Source of the DNA: Proteiniclasticum aestuarii
GTDB taxonomy: Bacteria > Bacillota > Clostridia > Clostridiales > Clostridiaceae
Direction: 5' to 3'
DNA: 64,000 nt
NCBI RefSeq assembly: GCF_017368455.1
Contig: NZ_JAFNJU010000011.1
Coordinates: forward strand, 1-64,000
Position numbers and translations under genes: made by a program. The first letter of the stretch is position 1. Each line of letters begins with the position of its first letter. Shown one piece after another: positions 42,902 to 51,652 of the stretch. The notes under the pieces are model-generated. The model was not told where the DNA came from and ran no database searches. It saw nothing but the letters and a program-made list of their open reading frames with translations.

Positions 42902-44059
42902 ATGAGAATATATAAACTGCAGAGTCTCCACTGCAGAGACTGCGGCGTGAGACTGGAACAGAAGCTTAAGAAGCTCCCCCACGGGGAAGAGGTCAAAGTG
43001 GATTATGAAAAAAAGGAAATCACGGTTCCTGATGATATGAAGGACGATGACGTCAGGTTGATTTTCGCCCAGGAGAAAGTCATCGCCTATCCGAAAGACA
43101 AGGATAGCAAGAATGCTCCCGAAGAGCACGACCATAGGAAAGGGCTTGGTCATGATCACAGGCACAGTCATGAAGTGGATTTCAACAATCCCGACAAATC
43201 TGTGAAGAACATCAAAATCGTCTTCTTTCTCAATCTCTTCTTCTCCATTTTTGAGGTGGTCTTCGGACTGCTCTTCAATTCCATGGCCATCTTATCCGAT
43301 GCCATCCACGATTTCGGGGATTCCATCTCTGTCGGGCTTTCCTGGCTCTTCCAGAAATATTCCAGAAAGGAGCCCAGCAATCGCTTCAGCTTCGGTCATC
43401 AGAGATTCTCTCTCATGGGCGCGCTGATCACCTCCGTGGTGCTTCTTGTAGGCTCTGTCTTCATCTTCGCAAGAAGTATTCCGAGGCTTCTTGCTCCGGA
43501 AGAAGTCAACGCGGAAGGCATGCTTCTCATCTCGGTCCTTGCCATCGCCATGAACGGCTATGCGGCGTGGCTTCTCAGCAGAGGGACCAGTCAGAATGAA
43601 AAGGTTCTGAATGTCCATATGCTGGAGGATGTGCTGGGCTGGGCGGGGGTGCTGGTTGTTAGCATCGTGGTCCGCTACACCCAGTGGTATATCCTGGACC
43701 CCATCCTGTCCCTTCTCATTGCGGCTTTCATCTTCGTGAAGACCCTGCCGCTTTTCATCAGCACCATGCACATCTTCCTGGAAGGCGTCCCCTCCCATGT
43801 GGATCTGGACAGACTGGAAGATGATATTCTGAAGATCCATGATGTCCATGCCGTGACCCATCTTCATATCTGGTCCATCGACGGAGAAGAAAACGCCTTG
43901 AATGCAACGCTCTTCGTCACCACGGACAATCAGCGTAAGATTGAGGACATCAAAGAAAAAGTGCGGTTTCTCACCACTGAGCTTCGTGTCAGCCACTCCA
44001 CCATTGAAATCATCAGCGACCCTGGAAAAATCGTAGAACATAGGAACAGGCAGGAATAA
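42902..44059 (+). CDS. Cation-efflux (CDF) transporter with N-terminal HMA-like domain
   Basis: A 385-residue CzcD/ZitB-type cation diffusion facilitator from ATG 42902 (AAGGAGG seven bases upstream). Residues 1-65 form a heavy-metal-associated-like domain with a C-x-x-C site in SLHCRDCGVRLEQKLKK. A histidine-rich linker (EEHDHRKGLGHDHRHSHE) follows, then six membrane helices. The transport-site residues are in AILSDAIHDFGDSISVGLSW and NVHMLEDVLGWAGVLVV (HxxxD type). The cytoplasmic tail is SPS-like. Zinc is the usual cargo; a copper-chaperone-like front end is unusual. It is a plus-strand single gene. Confidence 0.85.
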   Translation: MRIYKLQSLHCRDCGVRLEQKLKKLPHGEEVKVDYEKKEITVPDDMKDDDVRLIFAQEKVIAYPKDKDSKNAPEEHDHRKGLGHDHRHSHEVDFNNPDKSVKNIKIVFFLNLFFSIFEVVFGLLFNSMAILSDAIHDFGDSISVGLSWLFQKYSRKEPSNRFSFGHQRFSLMGALITSVVLLVGSVFIFARSIPRLLAPEEVNAEGMLLISVLAIAMNGYAAWLLSRGTSQNEKVLNVHMLEDVLGWAGVLVVSIVVRYTQWYILDPILSLLIAAFIFVKTLPLFISTMHIFLEGVPSHVDLDRLEDDILKIHDVHAVTHLHIWSIDGEENALNATLFVTTDNQRKIEDIKEKVRFLTTELRVSHSTIEIISDPGKIVEHRNRQE

Positions 44060-44068
44060 CTGTCCTTT

Positions 44069-44108
44069 AGGGAAAGTCAAATGCATAGGCATCTCTCTTT
44101 CCCTTTTT
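44069..44108 (+). terminator. Terminator after the CDF transporter
   Basis: AGGGAAAG pairs with CTTTCCCT over about 20 bases that include ATGC..GCAT, and is followed by TTTTTC on the plus strand. Confidence 0.65.
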
Positions 44109-44118
44109 CTTCGTCCGT

Positions 44119-44583
44119 TTACTCCCCTCTTTCTCCTTTGCTTCTCTTTCTGCCTTCTTCCGATAGAATCATCTCTTCATTTCTTCTGAAGCTTCTGATG
44201 TTCTTCAGGGGACGAAAGCGCAGGGCCGAATAGTCTTCACTGATGGAAATCTGGCTTACGGGTTCATAGCCATATTCGCCGAAGATTTCCCAGCCTTTGT
44301 CCCTCGTGATGTCGGAAGAAACCTTCCTGGATGATTTCTTCGGGTAGGATACCCAGAGGAGCGTATCTGCATGGACCTTCTCCATGATAAAAGGGACTTT
44401 CTCTCTTATTTCCTCCTGGGTATGGAAAAAGGCCAGAATGAAATCCGCTTTATCCTCCTTCAGACTATTCTCCACAGATAGAATGTCCTCAAACTCTTTT
44501 CGGAGGGGCTCCAAAAGTTCAGGCAGATCCAGAAGAACCAGTTGCCCCTGGCTTTTTCTCTTCAGTTTTTTCAGTAGCTCCAT
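44119..44583 (-). CDS. Small DUF3052-like protein
   Basis: A 154-residue soluble protein. The core YPKKSSRKVSSDITRDKGWE followed by GYEPVSQISISEDYSALRFR is reminiscent of DUF3052-like proteins that end in DxDWSALRFR-type motifs. No catalytic motif, membrane helix or signal is visible; the C-terminus is basic. GAGGAGGAG precedes ATG. It lies downstream of the radical SAM gene, which shares its strand. Function unknown. Confidence 0.5.
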   Translation of the reverse strand: MELLKKLKRKSQGQLVLLDLPELLEPLRKEFEDILSVENSLKEDKADFILAFFHTQEEIREKVPFIMEKVHADTLLWVSYPKKSSRKVSSDITRDKGWEIFGEYGYEPVSQISISEDYSALRFRPLKNIRSFRRNEEMILSEEGRKRSKGERGE

Positions 44584-44624
44584 CTGTTCTCCTCCTCACA
44601 GGATACTTTAATCATAGTGCTTTT

Positions 44625-45530
44625 CTAGACCCCTTCTCCGTCGAAGGATGGAATGAAGCTCTCATCCTGGGTCTCCTCCTCCTGAATGAATGCATGGTGT
44701 ATTCTGATGAGCTTTGCAAACATCACCAGCTCATCATACTCCTCCTTCGTCACTTTTCTCGTAAGCTCAGGATACTTCTTAAGAGAGATCATGGGGGTGT
44801 ACTGGTTCATGATGCTGATGAAGATCCGGTCTTTGAAGGTGTCCTGAAGATCTGTCAGAATGTCCTTGGAGTCATGGAGAAAACCCGGCAGACTCAGATG
44901 CCTGACGATGGTTCCTCTAATCATGATGCCTTCCTCATTAAAGAGCGGCTCTCCTGTCTGTCTCACCATCTCCTCTATGGCAGGTTTCGCAAACTGTGCA
45001 TAATCTCTGCATCTGGAATATCTGTGAGCGATCTCGCCATCCATATATTTGAAGTCCGGGAGGTAGATGTCGATGAGGCCATCCAGAAGTTTCAGGGTCT
45101 CCACTTTCTCATAGCCGCTGCTGTTATAGACGATGGGTAAAACCAGACCTCTTTTCTTTGCCTGCCTGATGGCTTTTATGATCTGCGGCACATAGTGGCT
45201 GGGGGTCACCAGGTTGATGTTGTTAGCCCCTTTCTCCTGCAGTTCCAGAAAGATCTCAGCCAGCCTGGAAACGGAAATGATCTTTCCTTTTCTGCCTAAG
45301 GCGATCTCATGATTCTGACAGAATACGCATCCCATGGCACATCCTGAAAAAAACACGGTGCCTGAACCTTTTTCTCCGGACAGACAAGGTTCCTCCCACA
45401 TGTGAAGGGCTGCCCGTGCCACGAGAAGCTCGCTTGTGACTCCGCAGAATCCGATTTCTCCCTGGTTCCGATTGACACCGCAGTTTCTGGGACAGAGCAT
45501 GCAGCGGTCTAAAAGTTTTCTGTATTCCAT
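44625..45530 (-). CDS. Radical SAM protein, PflA-like subgroup
   Basis: A 301-residue radical SAM enzyme from ATG 45530 (AGGAGA upstream). The 4Fe-4S motif that binds S-adenosylmethionine is CAMGCVFCQN (around residue 75). Before it is a cysteine-rich N-terminal segment, CMLCPRNCGVNRNQGEIGFC, typical of the group annotated as pyruvate-formate-lyase-activating-like proteins. Other conserved parts are INLVTPSHYVPQI and DIYLPDFKYMD. No glycyl radical enzyme gene is nearby, so its target is unknown. Confidence 0.85.
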   Translation of the reverse strand: MEYRKLLDRCMLCPRNCGVNRNQGEIGFCGVTSELLVARAALHMWEEPCLSGEKGSGTVFFSGCAMGCVFCQNHEIALGRKGKIISVSRLAEIFLELQEKGANNINLVTPSHYVPQIIKAIRQAKKRGLVLPIVYNSSGYEKVETLKLLDGLIDIYLPDFKYMDGEIAHRYSRCRDYAQFAKPAIEEMVRQTGEPLFNEEGIMIRGTIVRHLSLPGFLHDSKDILTDLQDTFKDRIFISIMNQYTPMISLKKYPELTRKVTKEEYDELVMFAKLIRIHHAFIQEEETQDESFIPSFDGEGV

Positions 45531-45675
45531 AGATTTCTCCTGTTCTTCGTGTACTCTTCCTATCATTATAACCAAGTGATACTGCATTTAAAATAGTAAG
45601 GCATCCCGCTCCCATTAAACCGGAAGCATAAAATCCTGGATATTCATGATATTGTCACTATTTCCTGTGCACCAC

Positions 45676-45684
45676 TGCTATAAT
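45676..45684 (+). promoter_or_regulatory. Extended -10 promoter of the small membrane-protein gene
   Basis: TGCTATAAT is a perfect extended -10 element placed 29 bases before the ATG of the next gene. TTGTCA lies upstream at an unfavourable distance, which fits an extended -10 promoter. Confidence 0.55.
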
Positions 45685-45712
45685 GGACCCATACAAATGT
45701 GAGGTGATCTGT

Positions 45713-46078
45713 ATGAAGAAAAAGTCCATTCTACTATCCGTCTCGATACTTCTGGTGCTCTTTCTGCTTATCTGGGCAAAACCCCTTCTGACCCAGGAGA
45801 AAAACACCGTCTCTGTACTTTCAGGTGTCCTGAAGCTTACAGGGAGTGACCAGGAGTTTGTGAAGTATGATGAGGATACAGGGCTTCTCTACTATATCTC
45901 AGAAACAGAGGCAGATGAGAATCTGCTTACTTCCCTGCCTGTCCTAAAAGGCTATACCCTTTCAGACCAGATGGGCTCCGGCTATCTCTTCACTCAGAAG
46001 GAAAACCCTGAAAACCAGGTCATCGTTTCCGGCACCCAGTTCTCCCGTTACTACAGACTCTGGAAGATTCCAAAATGA
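45713..46078 (+). CDS. Small protein with N-terminal membrane anchor, unknown function
   Basis: A 121-residue protein, from ATG 45713 with GAGGTG upstream. Residues 3-22 form a hydrophobic segment (SILLSVSILLVLFLLIWAKP) with a basic start, so the remaining 100 residues should be outside the membrane. No lipobox, cysteine or known motif is seen; the outer part is acidic and rich in Y and S. I do not recognise the family. Confidence 0.6.
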   Translation: MKKKSILLSVSILLVLFLLIWAKPLLTQEKNTVSVLSGVLKLTGSDQEFVKYDEDTGLLYYISETEADENLLTSLPVLKGYTLSDQMGSGYLFTQKENPENQVIVSGTQFSRYYRLWKIPK

Positions 46079-46125
46079 TGAGGGGATTTCTTCATTCTGA
46101 AATGGAAAATCATTAAGAAGAGATG

Positions 46126-46165
46126 AAAGAGACCTGATCGTCCATGTGGATTTTCAGGTCTCTTT
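46126..46165 (+). terminator. Terminator between convergent genes
   Basis: A 12-bp stem AAAGAGACCTGA / TCAGGTCTCTTT with a 16-base loop and a T run on the plus strand. It can also end the sugar transporter operon arriving from the right. Confidence 0.75.
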
Positions 46166-46206
46166 TTTCAATACTGTTTTTCTCCTTCTCTATGCCTACT
46201 CTATCC

Positions 46207-47385
46207 CTACTTGCTCTTGTTTCTTGTCTGCACATCAAAGACGACGGCAAGAATAAGGATGGCACCTCTTATGATGTACTGATAGGATGCCCCTACATTG
46301 AGAAGATTCATGCCGCTGGTGAGAGAAGCCATGACCAGGGCTCCGATGATGGACCCTGTGACTCTTCCTACTCCACCAGCTGCGGAAACACCGCCCACGT
46401 AGGCGGAAGCGATAGCGTCCAGTTCAAAGCCTGTACCGGCTGTGACGGTGGCGGACTGAAGTCTTGCCGTGAAGAGGATACCAGATAAGGCAGCCAGCAT
46501 ACTCATGGAGGCGAAGACGAAAAGCGTGACCTTCTTCACATCGATTCCGCTGAGCTTCGCTGCTTCATCGTTTCCACCCACCGCATAGATATGTCTGCCC
46601 AGAACGGTTTTCGTGGTCATGAAGTGGTAGATCGCCACGACGATGAGCACGATGACCACTGTCCAGGAAAGTCCGTTGTAGTCGGATAGAATATAGGTGA
46701 CATACCCGATGAGAAAGGAAACAAAAACCATCTTGATGTAGAAGATCTTGATGGGCACAACTTCAAAATTGTACTTGAGCTTATTTTTCCGGTTCTTGAA
46801 CTGAGACCAGATGTAATACACGATGAAAAGCGCACCCAGCACCAGCGTCAGTGTATGAAAACCTGGAATCAGCTTCACGGGGTCTGGTATATAGCCCACA
46901 CCGATGTTATTGAAAGTCTGATTCGGAACGATGATGGTTCCGGTCTTGGCGGTGACCTGGAGCAGTGCCCCTCTGAAGATCAGCATGCCTGCCAGTGTTA
47001 CGACGAATGCAGGAATCTGAAGTTTCGCAACCAGAAACCCGTTAAAAAGTCCTATGAGGACACCAATGGCAAGAACGACAGGAATGACTGCAAGGACCGG
47101 CAGATTGTAGGAAGTGAGCAGCGTTGCGGCCACAGCCCCAAGAAAGCCCGCTACAAATCCCACTGAAAGGTCGATGTGCTTGATGACAAGAATCAGGGTC
47201 ATGCCTACAGCCAGCACTGCAATGTATCCCATGGAGTTGATCAGATTACTGATGTTTCTGGGAGACATGAACACCCCATCACTCAGAATGGAAAATACCA
47301 GCATGATGGCAAAGAGTGCAATGAACATGCCGTATTCTCTGATGTTCTTTTTCAGCATGGTTTTGAGATCATTGAAAAGTTCCAT
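46207..47385 (-). CDS. mmsB: Sugar ABC transporter permease, MmsB/XylH type
   Basis: A 392-residue membrane permease of the BPD_transp_2 family with 9-10 helices. It carries the sugar-transporter signature GMTLILVIKHIDLSVG (around residue 85) and the late motif IASAYVGGVSAAGGVGRVTG. The long insertion between helices and the YIPDPVKLIPGFHTLTLVLG region match the multiple-monosaccharide (GguB/MmsB) subgroup. It is last in the operon, 23 bases after the ATPase gene. Confidence 0.85.
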   Translation of the reverse strand: MELFNDLKTMLKKNIREYGMFIALFAIMLVFSILSDGVFMSPRNISNLINSMGYIAVLAVGMTLILVIKHIDLSVGFVAGFLGAVAATLLTSYNLPVLAVIPVVLAIGVLIGLFNGFLVAKLQIPAFVVTLAGMLIFRGALLQVTAKTGTIIVPNQTFNNIGVGYIPDPVKLIPGFHTLTLVLGALFIVYYIWSQFKNRKNKLKYNFEVVPIKIFYIKMVFVSFLIGYVTYILSDYNGLSWTVVIVLIVVAIYHFMTTKTVLGRHIYAVGGNDEAAKLSGIDVKKVTLFVFASMSMLAALSGILFTARLQSATVTAGTGFELDAIASAYVGGVSAAGGVGRVTGSIIGALVMASLTSGMNLLNVGASYQYIIRGAILILAVVFDVQTRNKSK

Positions 47386-47408
47386 ATATTTTCTCCTCCT
47401 CCACTTCT

Positions 47409-48944
47409 TCAGACTGTCGCAAGTTCCATGATCTTATCCTGAGTGGCTTCTTTCACATCCAGTTCACCTGTGATCTTGCCTTCTGCCACTACATAGATGC
47501 GATCACTCATGCCGAGTATTTCAGGAAGCTCCGAGGAGATCATGATGATGCTCATGCCCTCTGCAATGAGACTGTTGATGATGGTGTAGATTTCAAACTT
47601 CGCACCCACATCGATTCCTCTGGTCGGTTCGTCAAGAATCAGCACCTGAGGTTTTGTATTGAGCCATTTACCGATGGATACCTTCTGCTGATTTCCACCG
47701 CTGAGATTTCTCGTAAGCTGCTCCACGGATGGAGTTTTGATGTTCAGCGATTTTCTGTAGTATTCCCCTACATTGATTTCCTCATTCTCATTGACGACCC
47801 CTCTGCTGGCAATGGCCTTGAGATTCGCCATGGAAATATTGTGTTTGATATCCTGGAGAAGGATGAGCCCTTCCGCCTTACGATCTTCTGTGACATAGGC
47901 GATGCCTGCCTTAATGGCCTCCTTGGGATGGTGAAAGTGCATGACTTCACCATTCAGAAGGATTGCCCCCTCCATTCTGAATCCTTTGGGATTGCCGAAG
48001 ATGCTGGTGGCCAGTTCCGTTCGTCCCGCACCGATGAGGCCTGCGATGCCCACAACTTCTCCTTTTCTCGTATGCATGCTGACATTCTTCAGGACCTGTT
48101 TCCCGTTCTTGGGATTGATGGCATTGAGGTTTCTCACTTCAAGGGCGGTCTCTCCGATGTTTTTCTCCAGCCTCTTGGGGAAGATGTCATCAATGGCTCT
48201 TCCCACCATGTTTCGAATAAGAACCGGTTCGGAGATCTCTCCCTTTTCCCTGGAAAGGGAGCAGATGGTCTTGCCGTCTCGCAGTACGGTGACCGTATCT
48301 GCGATCTGTATGACTTCTTTCAGCTTATGGGAAATCATGATGGACGTGACGCCTTCCTCTTTCAGTTCCAGAAGAAGTTTCAGCAGGTTCTCCGAATCAT
48401 CATCATTGAGCGCTGCGGTAGGCTCGTCTAGAATGATGAGGCTTACGTTCTTGCTGAAAGCCTTGGCGATCTCTATGAGCTGCTGCTTTCCTACACCCAG
48501 TTCCTTGATCTTCGTTTCGGGATTAACGTTCAATCTCACTTTCTTCAGCATCTCTTTCGACATCTTGATGGTTTCATTCCAGTCGATGATTCTTCCTTTT
48601 CTGATCTCATGTCCGAGATAAATATTTTCGTACACGGAAAGCTCCGGTATAAGTGCGAGTTCCTGATATATGATGGCAACCCCAGCTTTTTCACTATCCT
48701 GTATCCCCTGGAATCTCTGTATTTCGTTATTCAGTACAATGTCTCCTTCATAGGAGCCATAGGGCCACACACCTGACAAGACCTTCATCAGTGTGGATTT
48801 GCCGGCTCCGTTTTCACCTACGAGGCAGTGAATTTCTCCTCTTCTGACCTTGAAATTCACATGATCCAAGGCTTTCACGCCTGGAAACTCCTTGGTGATG
48901 TTGTTCATTTCCAGAATATAGTCTGTCTTAAGGGCTTTTTCCAT
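47409..48944 (-). CDS. mmsA: Sugar ABC transporter ATPase, MmsA type
   Basis: A 511-residue protein with two fused ABC domains, as in MglA/XylG/GguA. The first has GENGAGKSTLMKVLSG and SLIILDEPTAALNDDDSE. The second has the degenerate Walker A GLIGAGRTELATSIFG and the motifs LSGGNQQKVSIGKWL and VLILDEPTRGIDVGAKFE. This asymmetry is normal for monosaccharide importers. AGGAGAGGG precedes ATG. Confidence 0.9.
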   Translation of the reverse strand: MEKALKTDYILEMNNITKEFPGVKALDHVNFKVRRGEIHCLVGENGAGKSTLMKVLSGVWPYGSYEGDIVLNNEIQRFQGIQDSEKAGVAIIYQELALIPELSVYENIYLGHEIRKGRIIDWNETIKMSKEMLKKVRLNVNPETKIKELGVGKQQLIEIAKAFSKNVSLIILDEPTAALNDDDSENLLKLLLELKEEGVTSIMISHKLKEVIQIADTVTVLRDGKTICSLSREKGEISEPVLIRNMVGRAIDDIFPKRLEKNIGETALEVRNLNAINPKNGKQVLKNVSMHTRKGEVVGIAGLIGAGRTELATSIFGNPKGFRMEGAILLNGEVMHFHHPKEAIKAGIAYVTEDRKAEGLILLQDIKHNISMANLKAIASRGVVNENEEINVGEYYRKSLNIKTPSVEQLTRNLSGGNQQKVSIGKWLNTKPQVLILDEPTRGIDVGAKFEIYTIINSLIAEGMSIIMISSELPEILGMSDRIYVVAEGKITGELDVKEATQDKIMELATV

Positions 48945-49035
48945 ACTATTTCCCTCTCCTCTGTTTCGCGCAAATCATCCTCATGTGAAGAAAGTCTGAC
49001 TTTTTGAAGACTTTCAATTCCGTACAATATCATAA

Positions 49036-49067
49036 ATAGTGAAAGCCTCGCGAAAGGCTTTCACTAT
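49036..49067 (-). terminator. Hairpin between the binding-protein and ATPase genes
   Basis: A perfect 13-bp stem ATAGTGAAAGCCT and its complement with a 6-base loop, 35 bases after the binding-protein stop. The T run is short, so it may act as an mRNA-stabilising or partly terminating structure that keeps binding-protein levels high. Confidence 0.6.
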
Positions 49068-49102
49068 ATTGAACCTTAAAGAGTTGAATTTCAGTCTTGC
49101 TG

Positions 49103-50224
49103 TTATTCCAGACCGGTGAATTCAGATGCTTCGTAGTAACCGGAATCAATCAGCGCTGCCTTTACGTTCTCCTGATCAACAGTGATGACTTCTGTCTGCT
49201 TCGCAGGCACTTCCTTGGACTTGTTGTCGTAGGTGCCTGTGGTTTCAGGGGATTCACCCATCAGGATGGAAACCGCCATATCGATGGAGTCCTTGACCAG
49301 TGTTCTTACATCCTTGAATACCGTCATGGACTGTTTTCCGTCGATGATATACTGTACAGATGCCATTTCAGCATCCTGTCCTGTTACGACGTAGCTCGTC
49401 ACATCACTGTCTGTGGCGAATGTGTCGGCAATGGATCTTGCTGTACCATCATTAGGAGCCAGTATGAATACATCCCCTTTATCCGCTGCAGTGGCTGCAG
49501 TCAGATGGGATTCCGCCTTGTTCTTGGCTTCGTTGAAATCCCAGTTTGTCGTGATCTGACCGATGATCCTGGACATTTCGTCTCTCGTCAGTTCCGCTTT
49601 GTCCTGTAGATTTACGGCTTCCGGTGAATTCTTGATGACAAATGTTCCATCTGCAATCTTAGGCTGAAGTACGCTCCATGCTCCTTCAAAGAACAGGAAT
49701 GCGTTGTTGTCCGATGCTGCACCGGCATACAGATATAAAGGATTGTCTGTTCCGGATGCTTTGTCGATGAGATACTGTCCCTGGGCTGCACCAACAGCGA
49801 TGGAATCAAAGGTTACGTAGTAGTCCACGGCATCTGTTCCGGTGATCAGTCTGTCATAGGAAATGACCTTCACACCTTCTGCAGCAGCGGCGTCAGCAGC
49901 GGCAGCAGCGGCATCCCCGTCATGGGGACAGATGATGAGCACATCGATGCCTTTGGTGAGCAGTGATTCCACATTCTCTTTTTCCTTTGCTGAAGATCCC
50001 TGGCTGAATAGAATCTCTACAGAGTATTCGGTTTCATCAAGAGCTTCCATGAATCTGGTTTCATCCTGTACCCATCTAGGCTCGTCTTTTGTGGGAAGAA
50101 CAATACCGATATCCACGGTACCATCGCTGTCACCATCGTCTGTCTCTGAGGAACATCCTATTGAGAGCAACATCATGCTGGAAAGCAGTGCAGATAAGAT
50201 GACAAGTTTACGATTCTTTTTCAT
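49103..50224 (-). CDS. chvE: Sugar-binding lipoprotein, ChvE type
   Basis: A periplasmic-binding-protein-like lipoprotein, 373 residues from ATG 50224 (GAGGGG upstream). The lipobox LSIGC gives lipidated C24. The mature part has IGIVLPTKDEPRWVQDE, TKGIDVLIICPHDGDA, ISYDRLITGTDAVDYYVTFD and the NDGTARSI segment, typical of ChvE/multiple monosaccharide binding proteins. Likely substrates are aldose sugars such as xylose, arabinose, galactose or glucose. Confidence 0.87.
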   Translation of the reverse strand: MKKNRKLVILSALLSSMMLLSIGCSSETDDGDSDGTVDIGIVLPTKDEPRWVQDETRFMEALDETEYSVEILFSQGSSAKEKENVESLLTKGIDVLIICPHDGDAAAAAADAAAAEGVKVISYDRLITGTDAVDYYVTFDSIAVGAAQGQYLIDKASGTDNPLYLYAGAASDNNAFLFFEGAWSVLQPKIADGTFVIKNSPEAVNLQDKAELTRDEMSRIIGQITTNWDFNEAKNKAESHLTAATAADKGDVFILAPNDGTARSIADTFATDSDVTSYVVTGQDAEMASVQYIIDGKQSMTVFKDVRTLVKDSIDMAVSILMGESPETTGTYDNKSKEVPAKQTEVITVDQENVKAALIDSGYYEASEFTGLE

Positions 50225-50396
50225 TCTTTTATCCCCTCTCTTGATTAGACAAATAAACGCATAAAAAGAATCATTTATGGAATATTCAGTCATTTTTCAC
50301 TTCAGCCTGGTCTAACAACTTTCCATTTCCTTAAATGGTACCTTTTTGCTTTATTCGTCATTCTTTAAACAATCTACGCATAGTTTGTTCGTTATC

Positions 50397-50425
50397 ATTT
50401 TAACCAAAGGTGAAACCGTTGTCAA
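50397..50425 (-). promoter_or_regulatory. Sugar-operon promoter with overlapping cre-like site
   Basis: TTGACA (50420-50425), 17-base spacer and TAAAAT (50397-50402). On the plus strand 50411-50424 reads TGAAACCGTTGTCA, which fits the CcpA consensus TGWAANCGNTNWCA at every position. It covers the spacer and the -35 box, so CcpA would block RNA polymerase when preferred sugars are present. Confidence 0.72.
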
Positions 50426-50617
50426 TCCTGTTCGTACATGTTTAGGAAATCAGAAATTTCCAAGGATAAAATCAGGTCAAAAAAGACTAATGTGAATAAA
50501 ATGCATAGGTTATTCTTTTATTTCATATTCATCTTACATGGGATATTTCACTGTAATCATAAATTTACTCAATGCGTCTGATTCGTTATATTACTTCTAT
50601 CCTTTTCAATGTTAAAA

Positions 50618-50642
50618 GAGTCCCATCATAGTGATGGAACTC
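50618..50642 (-). terminator. Terminator after the toroid-protein gene
   Basis: An 11-base stem GAGTCCCATCA / TGATGGAACTC with one mismatch and a 3-base loop is followed by TTTTAAC on the minus strand. It lies about 100 bases after the gene. Confidence 0.6.
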
Positions 50643-50739
50643 AACAAACTGATTTCTGTTCTATACAATGACTTTCTGACAAGGAGCGGTTCGCTTATTG
50701 TTCAAACCCTGTACCTGTTATTACCGCATCCTACAGATG

Positions 50740-51621
50740 CTACAGCCTTCCGAAGGCTTTCAGAAGAAGCAGATTTCTGATGGTGACATCTGCTCTCCAC
50801 CAGTTTCTGGCAATGGCAAAAGCTTCGGGAAATGTTCCCCAGCTCCAGTTGATTTCCCAGTATCCGTCAGGGTGAAGAGACTGCTCCAGAAGGTCCAGTT
50901 CGATTTCAAGAAGCGCTTTCATGTCGCCGTGCTTCAGAAGAGGATGCTGCGCATCCCTGATGAAAGCTGAAGGTCTGCAGGTATACTCCTTCCACTTCTC
51001 CGGATTCCTTTCGATTTCTTTCATCTCCAGCTCATTCAGTCTTTCCTCATCCAGATAGTCCCGTATGGTTTCCAGACAGATCAGATCATGCATGGAAGGC
51101 TCTTCCGCCTTGACGAACTCCTCTTTCATGGATTCCATCTCATTCAAAGCCAGCATATAGAGGTCGGATTTATAGTCGCCGAAGTCCAGAATGAATCTCA
51201 GAAGAGATGCTGTAGGGTTAAATGGCGTCACTGTTCCATCCTCTTCTGTTTCCCACCAGGGTGCGTGGGGATAAGTGTTGTTTTCCGGAACGGAGAACAG
51301 CCATTTATGACCCATCTTCCCCTCACCGGAAGCCAGATAGGCAAGCATCTCGACGATCATGGGATGTTTCCTGTTTCCGTGTCCGATTTCTCTTAGAATC
51401 TCCGCAGCCCGGTTGGTGGTGATGGGCGTGGAGCCTGGATTCCAGGAATCCGGTTCCAGACCATGGCCAAAACCCCCATCCTCATTCTGATAAAAGGAAA
51501 GCATTCGGATCACTTCTTCGCTGCCTTTGTGTTCGAAATGAAATGCCCATCTGGCAAGATCCAGTGGTCTGGCATTTCGGTGGATCCAGTTTCTGATTTG
51601 CTCATATTCTTTATACTCCAT
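50740..51621 (-). CDS. Prenyltransferase/squalene-cyclase-repeat-like protein (alpha/alpha toroid)
   Basis: A 293-residue protein from ATG 51621 (AAAGGAGA upstream). It contains the QNEDGGFGHGLEPD motif (residues about 48-60), which resembles the QxxDGGF repeats of terpene cyclases and prenyltransferases, and a second weak copy, HPDGYWEINWSWGTFPE. The fold is probably an alpha/alpha barrel without the catalytic DxDD acid. It is soluble and follows the endonuclease-like gene by 31 bases on the same strand, so the two are probably co-transcribed. Function unknown. Confidence 0.65.
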   Translation of the reverse strand: MEYKEYEQIRNWIHRNARPLDLARWAFHFEHKGSEEVIRMLSFYQNEDGGFGHGLEPDSWNPGSTPITTNRAAEILREIGHGNRKHPMIVEMLAYLASGEGKMGHKWLFSVPENNTYPHAPWWETEEDGTVTPFNPTASLLRFILDFGDYKSDLYMLALNEMESMKEEFVKAEEPSMHDLICLETIRDYLDEERLNELEMKEIERNPEKWKEYTCRPSAFIRDAQHPLLKHGDMKALLEIELDLLEQSLHPDGYWEINWSWGTFPEAFAIARNWWRADVTIRNLLLLKAFGRL

Positions 51622-51652
51622 ACTTCTTCTCCTTTCAGACAGGACTTTACAA

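Larger units (their letters stand above)
50225..50739. other. Spacer between chvE and the toroid-protein gene
   Basis: About 515 bases without a gene. It holds the sugar-operon promoter and cre-like site in the left half, then AT-rich DNA without features, then a terminator near 50618-50642 that serves the gene to its right. Confidence 0.6.
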
